Part shown: one piece after another, positions 42,351 to 51,777 of the stretch
Layout of the letters: every line of letters begins with the position of its first letter
Numbering within the stretch: position 1 is the first letter of the stretch
From: Actinomadura opuntiae
GTDB taxonomy: Bacteria > Actinomycetota > Actinomycetes > Streptosporangiales > Streptosporangiaceae
Direction of reading: 5' to 3'
Assembly (NCBI RefSeq): GCF_030283205.1
Contig: NZ_JASNWF010000034.1
Span: 1-64,000, forward strand
DNA length: 64,000 nucleotides
The notes under the pieces: generated by a model
What the model saw: only the letters and a program-made list of their open reading frames with translations
Told to the model about the DNA's origin: nothing
The model's database searches: none
Translations under genes and position numbers: made by a program

Positions 42351-42385
42351 CGGCCCGCCGGAAGGGGCGCCTCCCCGGCGGGCCG
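42351..42385 (-). terminator. hairpin after cysteine dioxygenase gene
   Basis: CGGCCCGCCGG (42351-42361) pairs with 42375-42385, loop 13 bases. It lies 29 bases beyond the dioxygenase stop. Confidence 0.65.
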
Positions 42386-42414
42386 TCCGTCACAGGTCGC
42401 CGGCCGGGCTCACG

Positions 42415-42939
42415 TCACCAGTCGTCGGCCGACTCCGCGGCGAGCCGGACGAGTTCGCCGCCCGCGTCGACGTCGTAGCGGCGCATGGTCGACAGCGGCG
42501 GCGAGTACACGTGCACGCTCACCGCGGGCGCGTCGGAGGTGTTGCGGACGTCGTGGACGTAGTCGGGCCCGAACGAGCGGGCCTGCCCCGGGCCGACCTC
42601 GCGCCGGGCGCGGACGCGGTGCTCCTCGAGCGTGCCGAGGGCGACCGCGAAGGCCCCCGCGGAGCCGCCGTGGTCGTGGAAGCCGGTGGACTGGCCGGGC
42701 AGCCAGCTGATCAGCCAGATCTCGTGGTCGGCGTCCTGGTGGAGCCGCTCGTACCAGCGGCCCTGCGGGTCGAGCCGGACGCGGTGGACCCATTCCTGCG
42801 GGTTCGCCGCGATCGCGCGGGCCCGCTCGGCGAGCCGCGGCGGCGCGAACGGCGCGGCGGCGTCCTTCGCGTCCCCGGCGGCGGGCGCGGCCGCCTCGGG
42901 CGCGCCGGTCTCGGCCCTGGTGGTCGTGGTCGTGGTCAT
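42415..42939 (-). CDS. cysteine dioxygenase family protein
   Basis: Cysteine dioxygenase oxidises L-cysteine to cysteine sulfinate with a mononuclear iron. The 174-residue cupin has STGFHDHGGSAGAFAVALG (about residues 92-110), supplying two of the three His ligands, and DYVHDVRN (about 143) the third. The N-terminus has a Thr run and an Ala-rich stretch that is probably disordered. A homologue using a related thiol acid (3-mercaptopropionate) cannot be excluded. GAGGAG lies 8 bases before the ATG. The cysteine-type leader peptide directly upstream supports a role in cysteine metabolism. Confidence 0.85.
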   Translation of the reverse strand: MTTTTTTRAETGAPEAAAPAAGDAKDAAAPFAPPRLAERARAIAANPQEWVHRVRLDPQGRWYERLHQDADHEIWLISWLPGQSTGFHDHGGSAGAFAVALGTLEEHRVRARREVGPGQARSFGPDYVHDVRNTSDAPAVSVHVYSPPLSTMRRYDVDAGGELVRLAAESADDW

Positions 42940-42974
42940 CTGTCGTTCTCCTCGGCTGTGCGGTCGGACGTCCT

Positions 42975-43004
42975 GGAGCGCTCCCGCCGATGGGCCGCGG
43001 CGGG
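42975..43004 (-). promoter_or_regulatory. overlapping inverted repeats between Cys leader and dioxygenase
   Basis: CCCGCCG (42983-42989) can pair with CGGCGGG (42998-43004), while GGAGCGCTCC (42975-42984) is self-complementary and overlaps it. Mutually exclusive stems right after a leader peptide are what an attenuator needs. Confidence 0.45.
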
Positions 43005-43010
43005 TGAGCG

Positions 43011-43097
43011 TCAGCGGGGCGTCGGGGTACACAGCGCGCTGGCCTGGCGGCGCAGGTCGACGTGCAGCCGTTCGTGCAGCGTGATGGAGATCGTCAC
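43011..43097 (-). CDS. cysteine-type putative leader peptide
   Basis: A 28-codon frame starts at GTG 43097 and contains HVDLRRQASALC near its end, followed by TPTPR and TGA. Short peptides with an HVDLRRxxSALC-like core are a recurrent actinobacterial class annotated as putative leader peptides, usually upstream of sulfur-metabolism genes, where translation of the Cys codon (TGT here) is thought to sense cysteine. The next gene encodes cysteine dioxygenase. GAGG lies 3 bases before the GTG, too close for a good ribosome site; the promoter position suggests a leaderless message. Confidence 0.75.
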   Translation of the reverse strand: MTISITLHERLHVDLRRQASALCTPTPR

Positions 43098-43104
43098 CTG
43101 CCTC

Positions 43105-43133
43105 AGGTTGGCCCATAATTCCTATAAAGTCAA
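43105..43133 (-). promoter_or_regulatory. promoter of the Cys leader/dioxygenase transcript
   Basis: On the minus strand TTGACT (43128-43133) and CAACCT (43105-43110) are 17 bases apart, and the -10 ends 7 bases before the leader GTG. The spacer is strikingly AT-rich (TTATAGGAATTATGG) for this genome, which suggests a regulator site overlapping the promoter. The rest of the 314-base gap 42940-43253 up to the kinase gene shows nothing else clear. Confidence 0.6.
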
Positions 43134-43253
43134 TCGGGAAAGGATGGAAGAGCGTCCGGCCCGCTGGGCAGCGGTGATACCAGCGGGGGCGGCCGGATCT
43201 CCCCCCGCGGAGGCAGGCGGGCGCGGCGCGCGGCGCTCTAGGCTCGCAGCGAG

Positions 43254-44501
43254 ATGAACGAACCACACCGCTCCGCCGCCGGGGGGCGGCCCCGGCTGCT
43301 CGCCGGGGTCCCCTCGGCCGTCATGCCGGGCCGCGACGAGCCGGCCGTCACCCTGCTGCCGCGCCGGATGCTGCTGCGCGCGCCGATCCTCGCCGTCCTG
43401 GTCGCCCTGACGATCGGGTTCACCGCCGGCTCCATCGCGATCTCCATCGACCAGTACCACGTGGACGCGGGGGCGGCCTGGCCGCTCGGCGTGCTGATGG
43501 CGACGCCGCTGGTCTTCGCGGCCCGCTGGCCGCTGGCCGCCTGGCGGATCGCCGCCATCGGGCTGCTGGTCACCGTGTTCGTCCGGCACGGCGACGGGTT
43601 CATGCCGTGGCCGGTCACCGCGATCCTGGCGCTGGTGGTCATCCTGTTCTTCACCGGCGTCGGCTGCGACCGGGAGACGACGCTCGGCGTCGGCGCGGTC
43701 ACGATCGTGGGGGTGCTGCTGCCCGCCGTGCTGCTGGGCATGCCGGGCTGGTTCGGCATGATCCTGGCCGGCGTCACCGCGCTCGCGCTGACCTTCGGCG
43801 ACGCGGTCGGCGGCCGCCGCTCCGCCGAGCAAGAGCTGCGCCTGCGCGAGGAGCAGCACCGCCAGGACCTCGCCCGGCAGGCGGTGCTGGAGGAGCGCGC
43901 CCGCATCGCCCGCGAGCTGCACGACGTCGTCGCGCACCACATGTCGGTGATCGCGATGCAGGCCGAGGCCGCGCCGTTCAAGATCCCGGACCTGCCGGAC
44001 GCCGCGCGGGAGACGTTCGGCGTGGTGCGGGACGCGGCCCGCGAGGCGCTCACCGAGACCCGCCGCGTCGTCGGGCTGCTGCGCTCGGACGACGAGGGCG
44101 CCGAGCGCGCCCCGAGCCCGGGCCTGGACCGGCTCGACGAGCTGGCGGCGGCGGCCCGCAACTCCGGACTGTCGGTCGCCACCGCGGTCGTCGGGATGCC
44201 GCGCCCGCTGGACGCCGGGGTGGACCTGTCGGCCTACCGGATCGTCCAGGAGTCGCTCAGCAACGCCGCCCGGTACGCGCCGGGGTCGCGCGTCCACGTG
44301 GAGATCAGGTACGGCCCGCGGGCGCTGGCGGTGACGGTCGCCGACGACGGCGCGCGCCGCGCCCCGGACGCCTCGGAGGGCGGCGGGCACGGCCTGGTCG
44401 GCATGCGCGAGCGCGTCACCATGCTCGGCGGCGAGCTGTCGGCCGGCCCGCGCGACCCGGCCGGATGGGCCGTCGCGGCCGAGCTGCCCTACGGAGGCTG
44501 A
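43254..44501 (+). CDS. NarL-type sensor histidine kinase
   Basis: The 415-residue protein has a cytoplasmic start, about five membrane helices between residues 43 and 185, a short coiled coil (RSAEQELRLREEQHRQDLARQ) and the HisKA_3 domain with phospho-acceptor His in ARELHDVVAHHMSV (about residue 222). The ATPase domain follows with ESLSNAARYAPG and GHGLVGMRERV. No sizable sensing domain exists outside the membrane, so it probably senses in or at the membrane. The response regulator gene follows after 22 bases. Signal unknown; the divergent Cys-leader gene may be unrelated. Confidence 0.92.
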   Translation: MNEPHRSAAGGRPRLLAGVPSAVMPGRDEPAVTLLPRRMLLRAPILAVLVALTIGFTAGSIAISIDQYHVDAGAAWPLGVLMATPLVFAARWPLAAWRIAAIGLLVTVFVRHGDGFMPWPVTAILALVVILFFTGVGCDRETTLGVGAVTIVGVLLPAVLLGMPGWFGMILAGVTALALTFGDAVGGRRSAEQELRLREEQHRQDLARQAVLEERARIARELHDVVAHHMSVIAMQAEAAPFKIPDLPDAARETFGVVRDAAREALTETRRVVGLLRSDDEGAERAPSPGLDRLDELAAAARNSGLSVATAVVGMPRPLDAGVDLSAYRIVQESLSNAARYAPGSRVHVEIRYGPRALAVTVADDGARRAPDASEGGGHGLVGMRERVTMLGGELSAGPRDPAGWAVAAELPYGG

Positions 44502-44523
44502 TCATTGGCCGTAGGGTGGCGTC

Positions 44524-45201
44524 GTGACGATTCGGGTGCTGATCGCCGACGACCAGGTAATGATCCGCGACGGGCTCGCGGCGCTGCTGTCCTCCGATCC
44601 GGAGATCGAGGTGATCGGGCAGGCGGGGAACGGGCGCGAGGCCGTGGACATGGCCCGCGCGCTGGATCCCGACGTCGTGGTCATGGACATCCGGATGCCG
44701 GAGATGGACGGCCTCGCCGCGACCGCGGAGCTGATCGGCGAGCCCGCGCGGGCGGACGGCGACCCGGCGGACGTGCGGCCGAAGGTCCTGGTGCTGACCA
44801 CGTTCGACCTGGACGAGTACGTCTACGAGGCGCTCGGCGCCGGGGCCAGCGGCTTCCTGCTGAAGGACGCCTCGGCGGCCGACCTGGTCGCCGGGGTGCG
44901 GGTGGTGGCGGGGGGCGACGCGCTCCTCGCGCCGTCCATCACCCGCCGGCTGATCGGCGACTTCGCGCGCCGGCGCCGCCACCAGCGGCCGAGCCCGACG
45001 GCGACGGCGGGGCTGACCCCGCGCGAGATGGACGTGCTGCGGCTCATCGCGCGGGGCCTGTCCAACGCCGAGATCGCCGCCGAGCTGGTGCTCGCCGAGC
45101 AGACGATCAAGACGCACGTCGGGCACGTGCTGACCAAGCTCGGGCTGCGCGACCGCACCCAGGCGGTCGTGTTCGCCTACGAGAACGGCCTGGTCGGCTA
45201 G
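44524..45201 (+). CDS. NarL/LuxR-type response regulator
   Basis: The 225-residue protein has a receiver domain with acidic pair in LIADDQVMIRDG, phospho-Asp in VVMDIRMPEMDG (about residue 54), Thr in VLTTFDLDEYV and Lys in LLKDASAADL. The LuxR helix-turn-helix is near the end (LTPREMDVLRLIARGLSNAEIA ... TKLGLRDR). GTG start. It is the partner of the kinase just upstream. Targets are unknown. Confidence 0.93.
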   Translation: MTIRVLIADDQVMIRDGLAALLSSDPEIEVIGQAGNGREAVDMARALDPDVVVMDIRMPEMDGLAATAELIGEPARADGDPADVRPKVLVLTTFDLDEYVYEALGAGASGFLLKDASAADLVAGVRVVAGGDALLAPSITRRLIGDFARRRRHQRPSPTATAGLTPREMDVLRLIARGLSNAEIAAELVLAEQTIKTHVGHVLTKLGLRDRTQAVVFAYENGLVG

Positions 45202-45216
45202 CCCGGCCGGCCGGGG

Positions 45217-46173
45217 TCAGCGGGACGGGTCCAGGACGAGCTTGCCGGTGGTGCGGCGGGCGCGCAGGTCCTCGTGGGCGCGGCGGACCTCGGTGAGGCC
45301 GTACTCGCCGCCGCCGATGACGCGCAGCCGGCCGTCGGCGGCCAGGCCGAACAGCTCCTCCAGCGCCGTGCGCATCACGTCGCCGGGCATCTGGAACACG
45401 TGCGCCAGCCACATGCCGGCGATCGTGGTGGAGTGCGACATCAGCGTGGCGGGCCGCACCGGCGACGGCTCCTGGCGGGACGCCATGCCGTAGAAGGCGA
45501 GCCGGCCGAACGGCGCGAGCGCCTTCAGGCTCTGGTCGGTGACGGTCCCGCCGGTCATCTCCAGGACGGTGTCGACGCGGCGGCCGCCGTTGGCCTCGAT
45601 GAGCGCGTCCTTCAGGTCGGGCTCGTTGGCGTCGACCGCCACGTCCGCGCCGAGTTCGAGGGCGAGGTCGCGCTTGTCCTTGGAGGAGGCGGTGGCGATG
45701 ACGCGGCCGGCGCCCCAGGCCTTGGCGAGCTGCACCGCGAGGGTGCCGACCCCGCCGGCGGCGGCGTGCACGACGACCGACTCCCCCGGCGCCAGGTGGA
45801 CGCTGCGGCGCAGCAGCACCCACGCCGAGGCGCCCTGGACGATCATCCCGAGCGCGGTGACGTCGTCGATCGCGTCGGGGACGTCCCAGGCCAGCGCCTC
45901 GGGCGCGACGGCCTTCTCGGCGTACCCGCCGGTGCCGACGAGCGCGACGACGCGGCGGCCGTCCGGGGTGGTGCCGACGACCTCGCCGCCCGGCACCATC
46001 GGCAGCGTCGACTCCGACAGGTAGCTGTTCTCGGCCTGGTGGGTGTCGGCGTAGTTGATGCCGGCGCGGGAGACGTCGACGAGCAGGTGCCCGGGCCCGG
46101 CGACCGGGTCGGGCAGCTCGGTGACGGTCAGCACCTCGGGGCCGCCGAACTCGGTGATCTGGATCGCGCGCAT
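45217..46173 (-). CDS. zinc-less quinone oxidoreductase-like MDR protein
   Basis: The 318-residue medium-chain dehydrogenase has the NADPH-binding motif VHAAAGGVGTLAVQLAKAWG (about 140-160) and the start MRAIQITEFGGPEVL of quinone oxidoreductases/enoyl reductases. The Cys residues for catalytic and structural zinc are missing, so it belongs to the QOR branch. It follows the SDR gene after 31 bases and both are divergent from the acyl-CoA dehydrogenase/TetR pair, pointing to a shared acyl or alcohol catabolic pathway. Confidence 0.9.
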   Translation of the reverse strand: MRAIQITEFGGPEVLTVTELPDPVAGPGHLLVDVSRAGINYADTHQAENSYLSESTLPMVPGGEVVGTTPDGRRVVALVGTGGYAEKAVAPEALAWDVPDAIDDVTALGMIVQGASAWVLLRRSVHLAPGESVVVHAAAGGVGTLAVQLAKAWGAGRVIATASSKDKRDLALELGADVAVDANEPDLKDALIEANGGRRVDTVLEMTGGTVTDQSLKALAPFGRLAFYGMASRQEPSPVRPATLMSHSTTIAGMWLAHVFQMPGDVMRTALEELFGLAADGRLRVIGGGEYGLTEVRRAHEDLRARRTTGKLVLDPSR

Positions 46174-46204
46174 GACTCTCCTGTTCGTGCGTGGGCGGGT
46201 GGGC

Positions 46205-46951
46205 TCAGCGGGGGCCGGGGACGCCGCGGAACCTGAACGGCTCGGACGGGCGGCCCGGCACCACGTACCACGCCTCGCCGACGCCGTCGGCCTCCAGGAT
46301 CCGCATGAACGCCTCGACGACGTCGCTCACCTCCAGGATGGGGAAGCCGCTCTCCTGGAGCTCCTGCTTCATCCCGCCGAGGATCGCGGTGTCGGCGAAC
46401 GAGGGGCACAGCGCGTTCACCCGGATGCCCTCGGGCTCGTAGGTCGGGCCGAGGGCGCGGACGAGCCCGACGACGGCGGCCTTGTTCGCGCCGTAGACCG
46501 GGTCGAACGGCGTCGCGGTGAGCGCGGCCATGCTGGCGGTCGCGATGATGTTCCCACCGCCGCGGTTGCGCAGCGCGGGCAGCGCGGCGTGCACGCCGTA
46601 GACGACGCCGTCGAGGTTGATGCCCATGGCGCGGCGGTAGACGGCGGGGTCGAAGGTCTCGTCGAGCCGCCCGCCTCCGGCGATGCCCGCGTTGAGGAAC
46701 GCCACGTCCAGGCCGCCGAAGCGCTCGACGGCGGCGGCGACGGCCGCCTCGCTGTCGGCGGGCTCGCGCACGTCGCAGCGGACGAACGCGCCGTCGAGCT
46801 CCTTGGCGAGCGCGGCGCCCGCGTCGTCGTCGACGTCGGCGAGCACGACCCGGGCGCCCTCGCGGGCCAGCCGGCGGGCGACCGCCGCGCCGATGCCGTT
46901 GGACCCGCCCGTGATCAGCGCGACCTTGCCGGTTCCGTCGAAGGCTGCCAT
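46205..46951 (-). CDS. short-chain dehydrogenase/reductase
   Basis: The 248-residue classical SDR has the cofactor motif TGGSNGIGAAVA (about 14-25), ADVDDD after strand 2 (Asp favours NAD), NAGIAGG, catalytic Ser in ATASMAAL and the YGANK active-site Tyr-Lys. Substrate unknown; the neighbouring acyl-CoA dehydrogenase suggests a hydroxyacyl or sterol-side-chain alcohol. GGGAG precedes the ATG. Its promoter lies at the 22-bp palindrome shared with the dehydrogenase operon. Confidence 0.93.
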   Translation of the reverse strand: MAAFDGTGKVALITGGSNGIGAAVARRLAREGARVVLADVDDDAGAALAKELDGAFVRCDVREPADSEAAVAAAVERFGGLDVAFLNAGIAGGGRLDETFDPAVYRRAMGINLDGVVYGVHAALPALRNRGGGNIIATASMAALTATPFDPVYGANKAAVVGLVRALGPTYEPEGIRVNALCPSFADTAILGGMKQELQESGFPILEVSDVVEAFMRILEADGVGEAWYVVPGRPSEPFRFRGVPGPR

Positions 46952-46967
46952 CGGGACTCCCCTCCCA

Positions 46968-46989
46968 AGTAACTGACTCGTCAGTTACT
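46968..46989. promoter_or_regulatory. 22-bp palindromic TetR-type operator
   Basis: AGTAACTGAC (46968-46977) and GTCAGTTACT (46980-46989) are perfect 10-bp arms around TC, in AT-richer DNA between divergent SDR and acyl-CoA dehydrogenase genes. TACTCT (46986-46991) overlaps the right arm and ends 6 bases before the dehydrogenase ATG at 46998, so a bound repressor would block the -10 and the message would be leaderless. The TetR encoded at 48218 is the likely ligand. Confidence 0.8.
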
Positions 46990-46997
46990 CTAGCGGA

Positions 46998-48217
<1,220 letters not shown>

Positions 48218-48221
<4 letters not shown>

Positions 48222-48892
48222 CCGACGGCACGGGGGTCGCGGGACCGGCGGCACCGGGCGTGCGGCGGCGCATGCCGTACGCCCGGCGGCGCGAGCAGCT
48301 GCTCCAGGTGGCGCTGGCCGAGTTCGGCCGGCGCGGCTACCACCTGACGCAGATGGAGCACGTCGCCGCGGCGGCGCAGGTGTCCAAGGCGCTGCTCTAC
48401 CAGCACTTCGCGTCCAAGGAGGAGCTGTTCGCCGAGGTGACGGAGGCGATCGTCACCGAGCTGACCGGCCGGCTCACGGAGGCGGTGCCCGCCGCGCACG
48501 GCACGGCGGGCGGCATCCGGGCGATGATCCGGGTGCTGTTCGACTACGCGACCGAGGAGCCGGACGCGTGGTCGCTGGTGGTCCGGCACCTCGACAAGCC
48601 GGAGGTCGGCCTGGAGCTGCGGGAGCTGCGCGACCGGCTCGGCACCGCGTTCGCCGACCTGCTGCTGCGCCGCCGCCGCGCCGACCCCAAGCTGTCGCCC
48701 GCCGCGCTCGAGGTGAACGAGCGGCGGGCGCGGCTGCTCGTCCCGCTGATGTACGGGTCGATGCTGTCGATGGTGTCGTGGTGGCTGGAGCACCCCGACA
48801 CCTCGCGCGAGCGGGCCGAGCAGATGGCGGTGGAGTTCATCTGGCTGGGCCTGGACCGGCTGCGGACGGGCGAGCGCCTGCCCCGCGAGTGA
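48218..48892 (+). CDS. TetR family transcriptional regulator
   Basis: The 224-residue protein has the TetR helix-turn-helix at about residues 25-72 (ALAEFGRRGYHLTQMEHVAAAAQVSKALLYQHFASKEELF) and a C-terminal ligand domain with several Trp residues. It is the second gene of the acyl-CoA dehydrogenase operon and very probably represses both directions from the 46968-46989 palindrome; an acyl-CoA ligand is a reasonable inference. Confidence 0.92.
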
Positions 48893-48920
48893 CGGTCGAC
48901 CGACCGGAGGGCGGCGGCGG

Positions 48921-49967
48921 TCAGCCCGCGGCGACCGGCCGGCCGAAGACGTCGTCGCGGGCGAGGTCGAGCGCGGTGAGGACGGCGCCGCGCAGCACCG
49001 CGTCGCCGTCGTAGACGGCCGGGCGCACCACCGTGGCGGCGGGGCTCAGGGCGGCCAGCCGGGCGGCGACCAGGCCGGCGAGGCGGTCGCCGCCGCCGCG
49101 CCCGAGCGAGCCGCCGAGCACGAGCAGGCCCGGGTCCAGCACGGCGACCAGGGCGAACGCGCCTTCGGCGACGCGGTCGGCGAAGGTCTCGGCGTCCAGG
49201 TCCCCGGCGGACGCCAGGTCGACCAGGTCGCAGAACTCGGCGCCGCCGATCCGGAGCATCCCGACCTCGCCGGCGCCGCCGGACGCGCCGCGCCGCAGCC
49301 GGCCGTCCAGCACGATCGCGGCGCCGACGCCGTCGTCCAGCCACAGCAGAGCGAAGTCGCCGTGGCCGGCCGCGGCGCCGTCGCGGTGCTCGGCGACGGC
49401 GGCCAGGTTGACCTCGTTCTCGACGACCACCCGCGCGGTGGTCCGGTCCCGCAGCGCCTGGAGCAGGTCGGGGCGCCAGCCGGGTATGGCGCCGTCGGTC
49501 ACCAGGCCGGTGCCCGGATGGATCAGACCGGGCGTGCCGACCACGATCGCGTGCAGTTCGATGCCGCCCGCGGTGCCGGCGACCGCCTCGTCGATCAGGG
49601 CGGGCAGGTCCGGGTGGTCCGGCAGCGGGCGGGAGGACGCACCGGCCGGGTTCCCGGCGAGGTCGGCGACCTCGACGTGCACCGCGTCCCGGCGCAGGTC
49701 GACCCCGGCGACGTGGGCGCGGCCGGCGACCAGGCCGTAGAGCCGGGCGTTCGGGCCGCGCCGGTCGGCGCCGGTCTCCCCGGTGACCTCGATCAGCCCG
49801 TCCGCGCGCAGCCGCTCGACCAGGTCGGACACCGTCGGCCGCGACAGCCCGGTCAGCGCGCGCAGCTGCGGCGCGGTGAGCGGGCCGCGCTCCAGCAGCA
49901 GGTCCAGGGCGAGCCGGTCGTTGATCGCGCGGGCCATCGTCGGGTCGGCGGTCTTCACGGGAGCCAT
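48921..49967 (-). CDS. ROK family transcriptional regulator
   Basis: The 348-residue protein has an N-terminal winged helix (about 12-75, LTAPQLRALTGLSRPTVSDLVERLRADGLI) and a ROK sugar-kinase-like domain with VAGVDLRRDAVHVEVADLAG, VVGTPGLIHPGTG, VENEVNLAAVAEH and LDDGVGAAIVLDGRLRRGASGGAGEVG. The zinc-site CxCGxxGC of ROK kinases is absent, so it is a sensor rather than a kinase. Divergent from the MFS gene, which it probably controls. Confidence 0.9.
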   Translation of the reverse strand: MAPVKTADPTMARAINDRLALDLLLERGPLTAPQLRALTGLSRPTVSDLVERLRADGLIEVTGETGADRRGPNARLYGLVAGRAHVAGVDLRRDAVHVEVADLAGNPAGASSRPLPDHPDLPALIDEAVAGTAGGIELHAIVVGTPGLIHPGTGLVTDGAIPGWRPDLLQALRDRTTARVVVENEVNLAAVAEHRDGAAAGHGDFALLWLDDGVGAAIVLDGRLRRGASGGAGEVGMLRIGGAEFCDLVDLASAGDLDAETFADRVAEGAFALVAVLDPGLLVLGGSLGRGGGDRLAGLVAARLAALSPAATVVRPAVYDGDAVLRGAVLTALDLARDDVFGRPVAAG

Positions 49968-49976
49968 CGTAGCCAG

Positions 49977-49992
49977 CGATACCGTGATATCG
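49977..49992. promoter_or_regulatory. small dyad in the ROK-MFS gap
   Basis: CGATA (49977-49981) and TATCG (49988-49992) flank CCGTGA. The dyad is 10 bases upstream of the ROK start. TAGTTT at 50018-50023 could be the -10 of the MFS gene, 8 bases before its ATG. Confidence 0.35.
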
Positions 49993-50031
49993 GCTTTTCA
50001 TCAGGAAGCCTGCCTGTTAGTTTCTGTGGCC

Positions 50032-51219
50032 ATGAGCCGTCCCCATCGCGCCATCGCCGCCGTCTTCGCCGTGCACGGCGCCGTCGCGGGCACCCTCGCG
50101 ACCCGCATCCCGTGGATCCAGGACCATCTCCACCTCGGCGCCACGATGCTCGGGCTCGCCCTCCTGTGCCCCTCCATCGGCGCGTTCGCCACGATGCCGA
50201 CCGCGAGCCGGATCGCCCACCGCATCGGGGAGCGCACCGCCACCCGCCTGCTGATCGCGTACTGGGCGGCGGTCGTCGCGCTGCCCGCACTCTCCCCCGC
50301 GCCCGGCTGGCTGTTCGCCGCGATGCTGCTATACGGCGTGGGCGCCGGGATGTCGGACGTGGTGATGAACGGGCACGCCGTGTCGGTGGAACGGCACCTG
50401 AAGCGGCCGATCATGTCGGGGCTGCACGGGCTGTGGGCCGTCGGCAGCCTCGCGGCCGGCGGCGTCGGGATCCTCGCCGCGCACGCCGGAGTGGACGCCC
50501 GCGTCCACCTCGGAGTCGTCGCGCTCGTCCTGCTGGCGGCGGGCGCCGTGGCGGGCCGCGGCCTCCTGCCCGACCGGGCGGACACCGGGGCCCCGCCGCC
50601 CCGCCGGTTCGCGCTGCCGAACCGGGCGATCGCGGTGATCGGCGTCGTCGGCTTCTGCGCCACGTTCGCCGAGGGCGCGAGCGCCGACTGGTCGGCGGTC
50701 TACCTCACCAAGGTCGTGGACGCGGGCCCCGGGCTCGCCGCCGCCAGCTACACGATCTTCATGGCGTGCATGGCGGCGACCCGGCTCGCCGGGGACCGCC
50801 TCGTCCGCCGGTTCGGTCCCGTGGCGGTCGTGCGCTGCGGCGGCGCGGTCGCCGTGCTCGGCGGCGTCCTGGTGGTGGTGGCGCGCAGCGCGGTGCCGGG
50901 CATCGCCGGGTTCGCGCTGCTCGGCGCCGGCGTCGCGACCGTCGTGCCGCTGGTGTTCGCGGCGGCCGGCAGTGCCGGGAACACCCCGGGCGAGGGCGTG
51001 GCGGGCGTCGCGACGATCACCTACCTGTCCGGGCTGACCGCGCCGGCGGTGACCGGCTGGGCGGCGGGCGCGCTGTCCTACCCGGCCGCGTTCGCGCTCA
51101 TCACCTGCATCGCCGCGCCGACGGCGCTGTTCGCCGGCGCGCTGCGCCCGCGTCCCGCGGCGGTGGCGGCGCCCGCCGGACCGGCCGTCGAACCGCCCGT
51201 CCGGGAGCTGCGCCCCTGA
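50032..51219 (+). CDS. MFS transporter, FucP/YbjJ-like
   Basis: The 395-residue protein has about twelve membrane helices in two halves, with the phrase HGAVAGTLATRIPWIQDHL at the start, GVGAGMSDVVMNGHAV in helix 4-5, and GLHGLWAVGSLAAGG. That pattern is typical of the YbjJ-like group of the major facilitator superfamily. Direction and substrate unknown. The divergent ROK regulator suggests a sugar-like inducer. The gene converges with the cold-shock gene; a terminator lies between. Confidence 0.9.
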   Translation: MSRPHRAIAAVFAVHGAVAGTLATRIPWIQDHLHLGATMLGLALLCPSIGAFATMPTASRIAHRIGERTATRLLIAYWAAVVALPALSPAPGWLFAAMLLYGVGAGMSDVVMNGHAVSVERHLKRPIMSGLHGLWAVGSLAAGGVGILAAHAGVDARVHLGVVALVLLAAGAVAGRGLLPDRADTGAPPPRRFALPNRAIAVIGVVGFCATFAEGASADWSAVYLTKVVDAGPGLAAASYTIFMACMAATRLAGDRLVRRFGPVAVVRCGGAVAVLGGVLVVVARSAVPGIAGFALLGAGVATVVPLVFAAAGSAGNTPGEGVAGVATITYLSGLTAPAVTGWAAGALSYPAAFALITCIAAPTALFAGALRPRPAAVAAPAGPAVEPPVRELRP

Positions 51220-51284
51220 GAGGCGGGCGCGGGCGGCGGGCAGTGCACCGGCACGCCGCGGTCTACGGCGGCCGGGCATGCGAA

Positions 51285-51314
51285 AGGCCGGGGACGGCGA
51301 ACCGTCCCCGGCCT
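51285..51314 (-). terminator. UUCG-loop terminator after the cold-shock gene
   Basis: AGGCCGGGGACGG (51285-51297) pairs perfectly with 51302-51314. On the minus strand the loop reads TTCG, a very stable RNA tetraloop, and TTTCG follows. It can also stop read-through from the convergent MFS gene. Confidence 0.85.
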
Positions 51315-51336
51315 GTTCACGCTTTGGGCGCGGGCC

Positions 51337-51540
51337 TTACAGGGGGTAGACACCCTCGGCCTGCGGGCCCTTCTGGCCCTGGGTGATCTCGAAGCCGACG
51401 CGCTGGTTCTCGTCAAGGCTGCGGTAGCCGTTGGAGGTGATCGCCGAGTAGTGGACGAACACGTCCGGGCCGCCGCCGTCGGGGGCGATGAACCCGAAGC
51501 CCTTTTCGGCGTTGAACCACTTCACGGTGCCTTCGGCCAT
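51337..51540 (-). CDS. cold-shock domain protein (CspA family)
   Basis: The 67-residue OB-fold nucleic-acid chaperone has RNP1 KGFGFI and RNP2 VFVHY plus the closing QKGPQAEGV motif. GAGGAG lies 6 bases before the ATG. The gene is single and has a long structured leader (see 51569-51590). It should bind single-stranded RNA or DNA during stress or growth. Confidence 0.96.
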   Translation of the reverse strand: MAEGTVKWFNAEKGFGFIAPDGGGPDVFVHYSAITSNGYRSLDENQRVGFEITQGQKGPQAEGVYPL

Positions 51541-51568
51541 GATGTTCTCCTCTGGGTGAACGGAATCG

Positions 51569-51590
51569 CCGGCCGCCGGGCGGCGGCCGG
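51569..51590 (-). promoter_or_regulatory. structured 5' leader of the cold-shock gene
   Basis: CCGGCCGCC (51569-51577) pairs perfectly with 51582-51590 across GGGC, only about 20 bases upstream of the ribosome site. The 237-base gap 51541-51777 up to kynU contains no convincing gene; on the minus strand a stretch with ATG-AAA-CGC at 51674 runs in another frame. Long leaders are usual for cold-shock genes. Confidence 0.5.
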
Positions 51591-51777
51591 GCTGCAAGCG
51601 GACTCATCTCACGTCCGCCCGGATCACCCGGAGCTGCAACGGAGAACGCCCTCGTCTTGAACTTCTGCGGGCGTTTCATAAAGCAAACGTTCGAGACTGC
51701 TTGGCCGCCGCGCCTGGCCGGTCGCGGCGACAGCAACGAACCTACCCCATACGGGCCCGGCTGGAACCCCGACACAC

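Noticed and set aside
43011..43130. Alternative frame starting MGQPEAGDD at 43114 running into the dioxygenase
   Set aside because: It overlaps the well-characterised leader-peptide frame, its sequence is not conserved-looking, and the dioxygenase has its own ribosome site at 42939.
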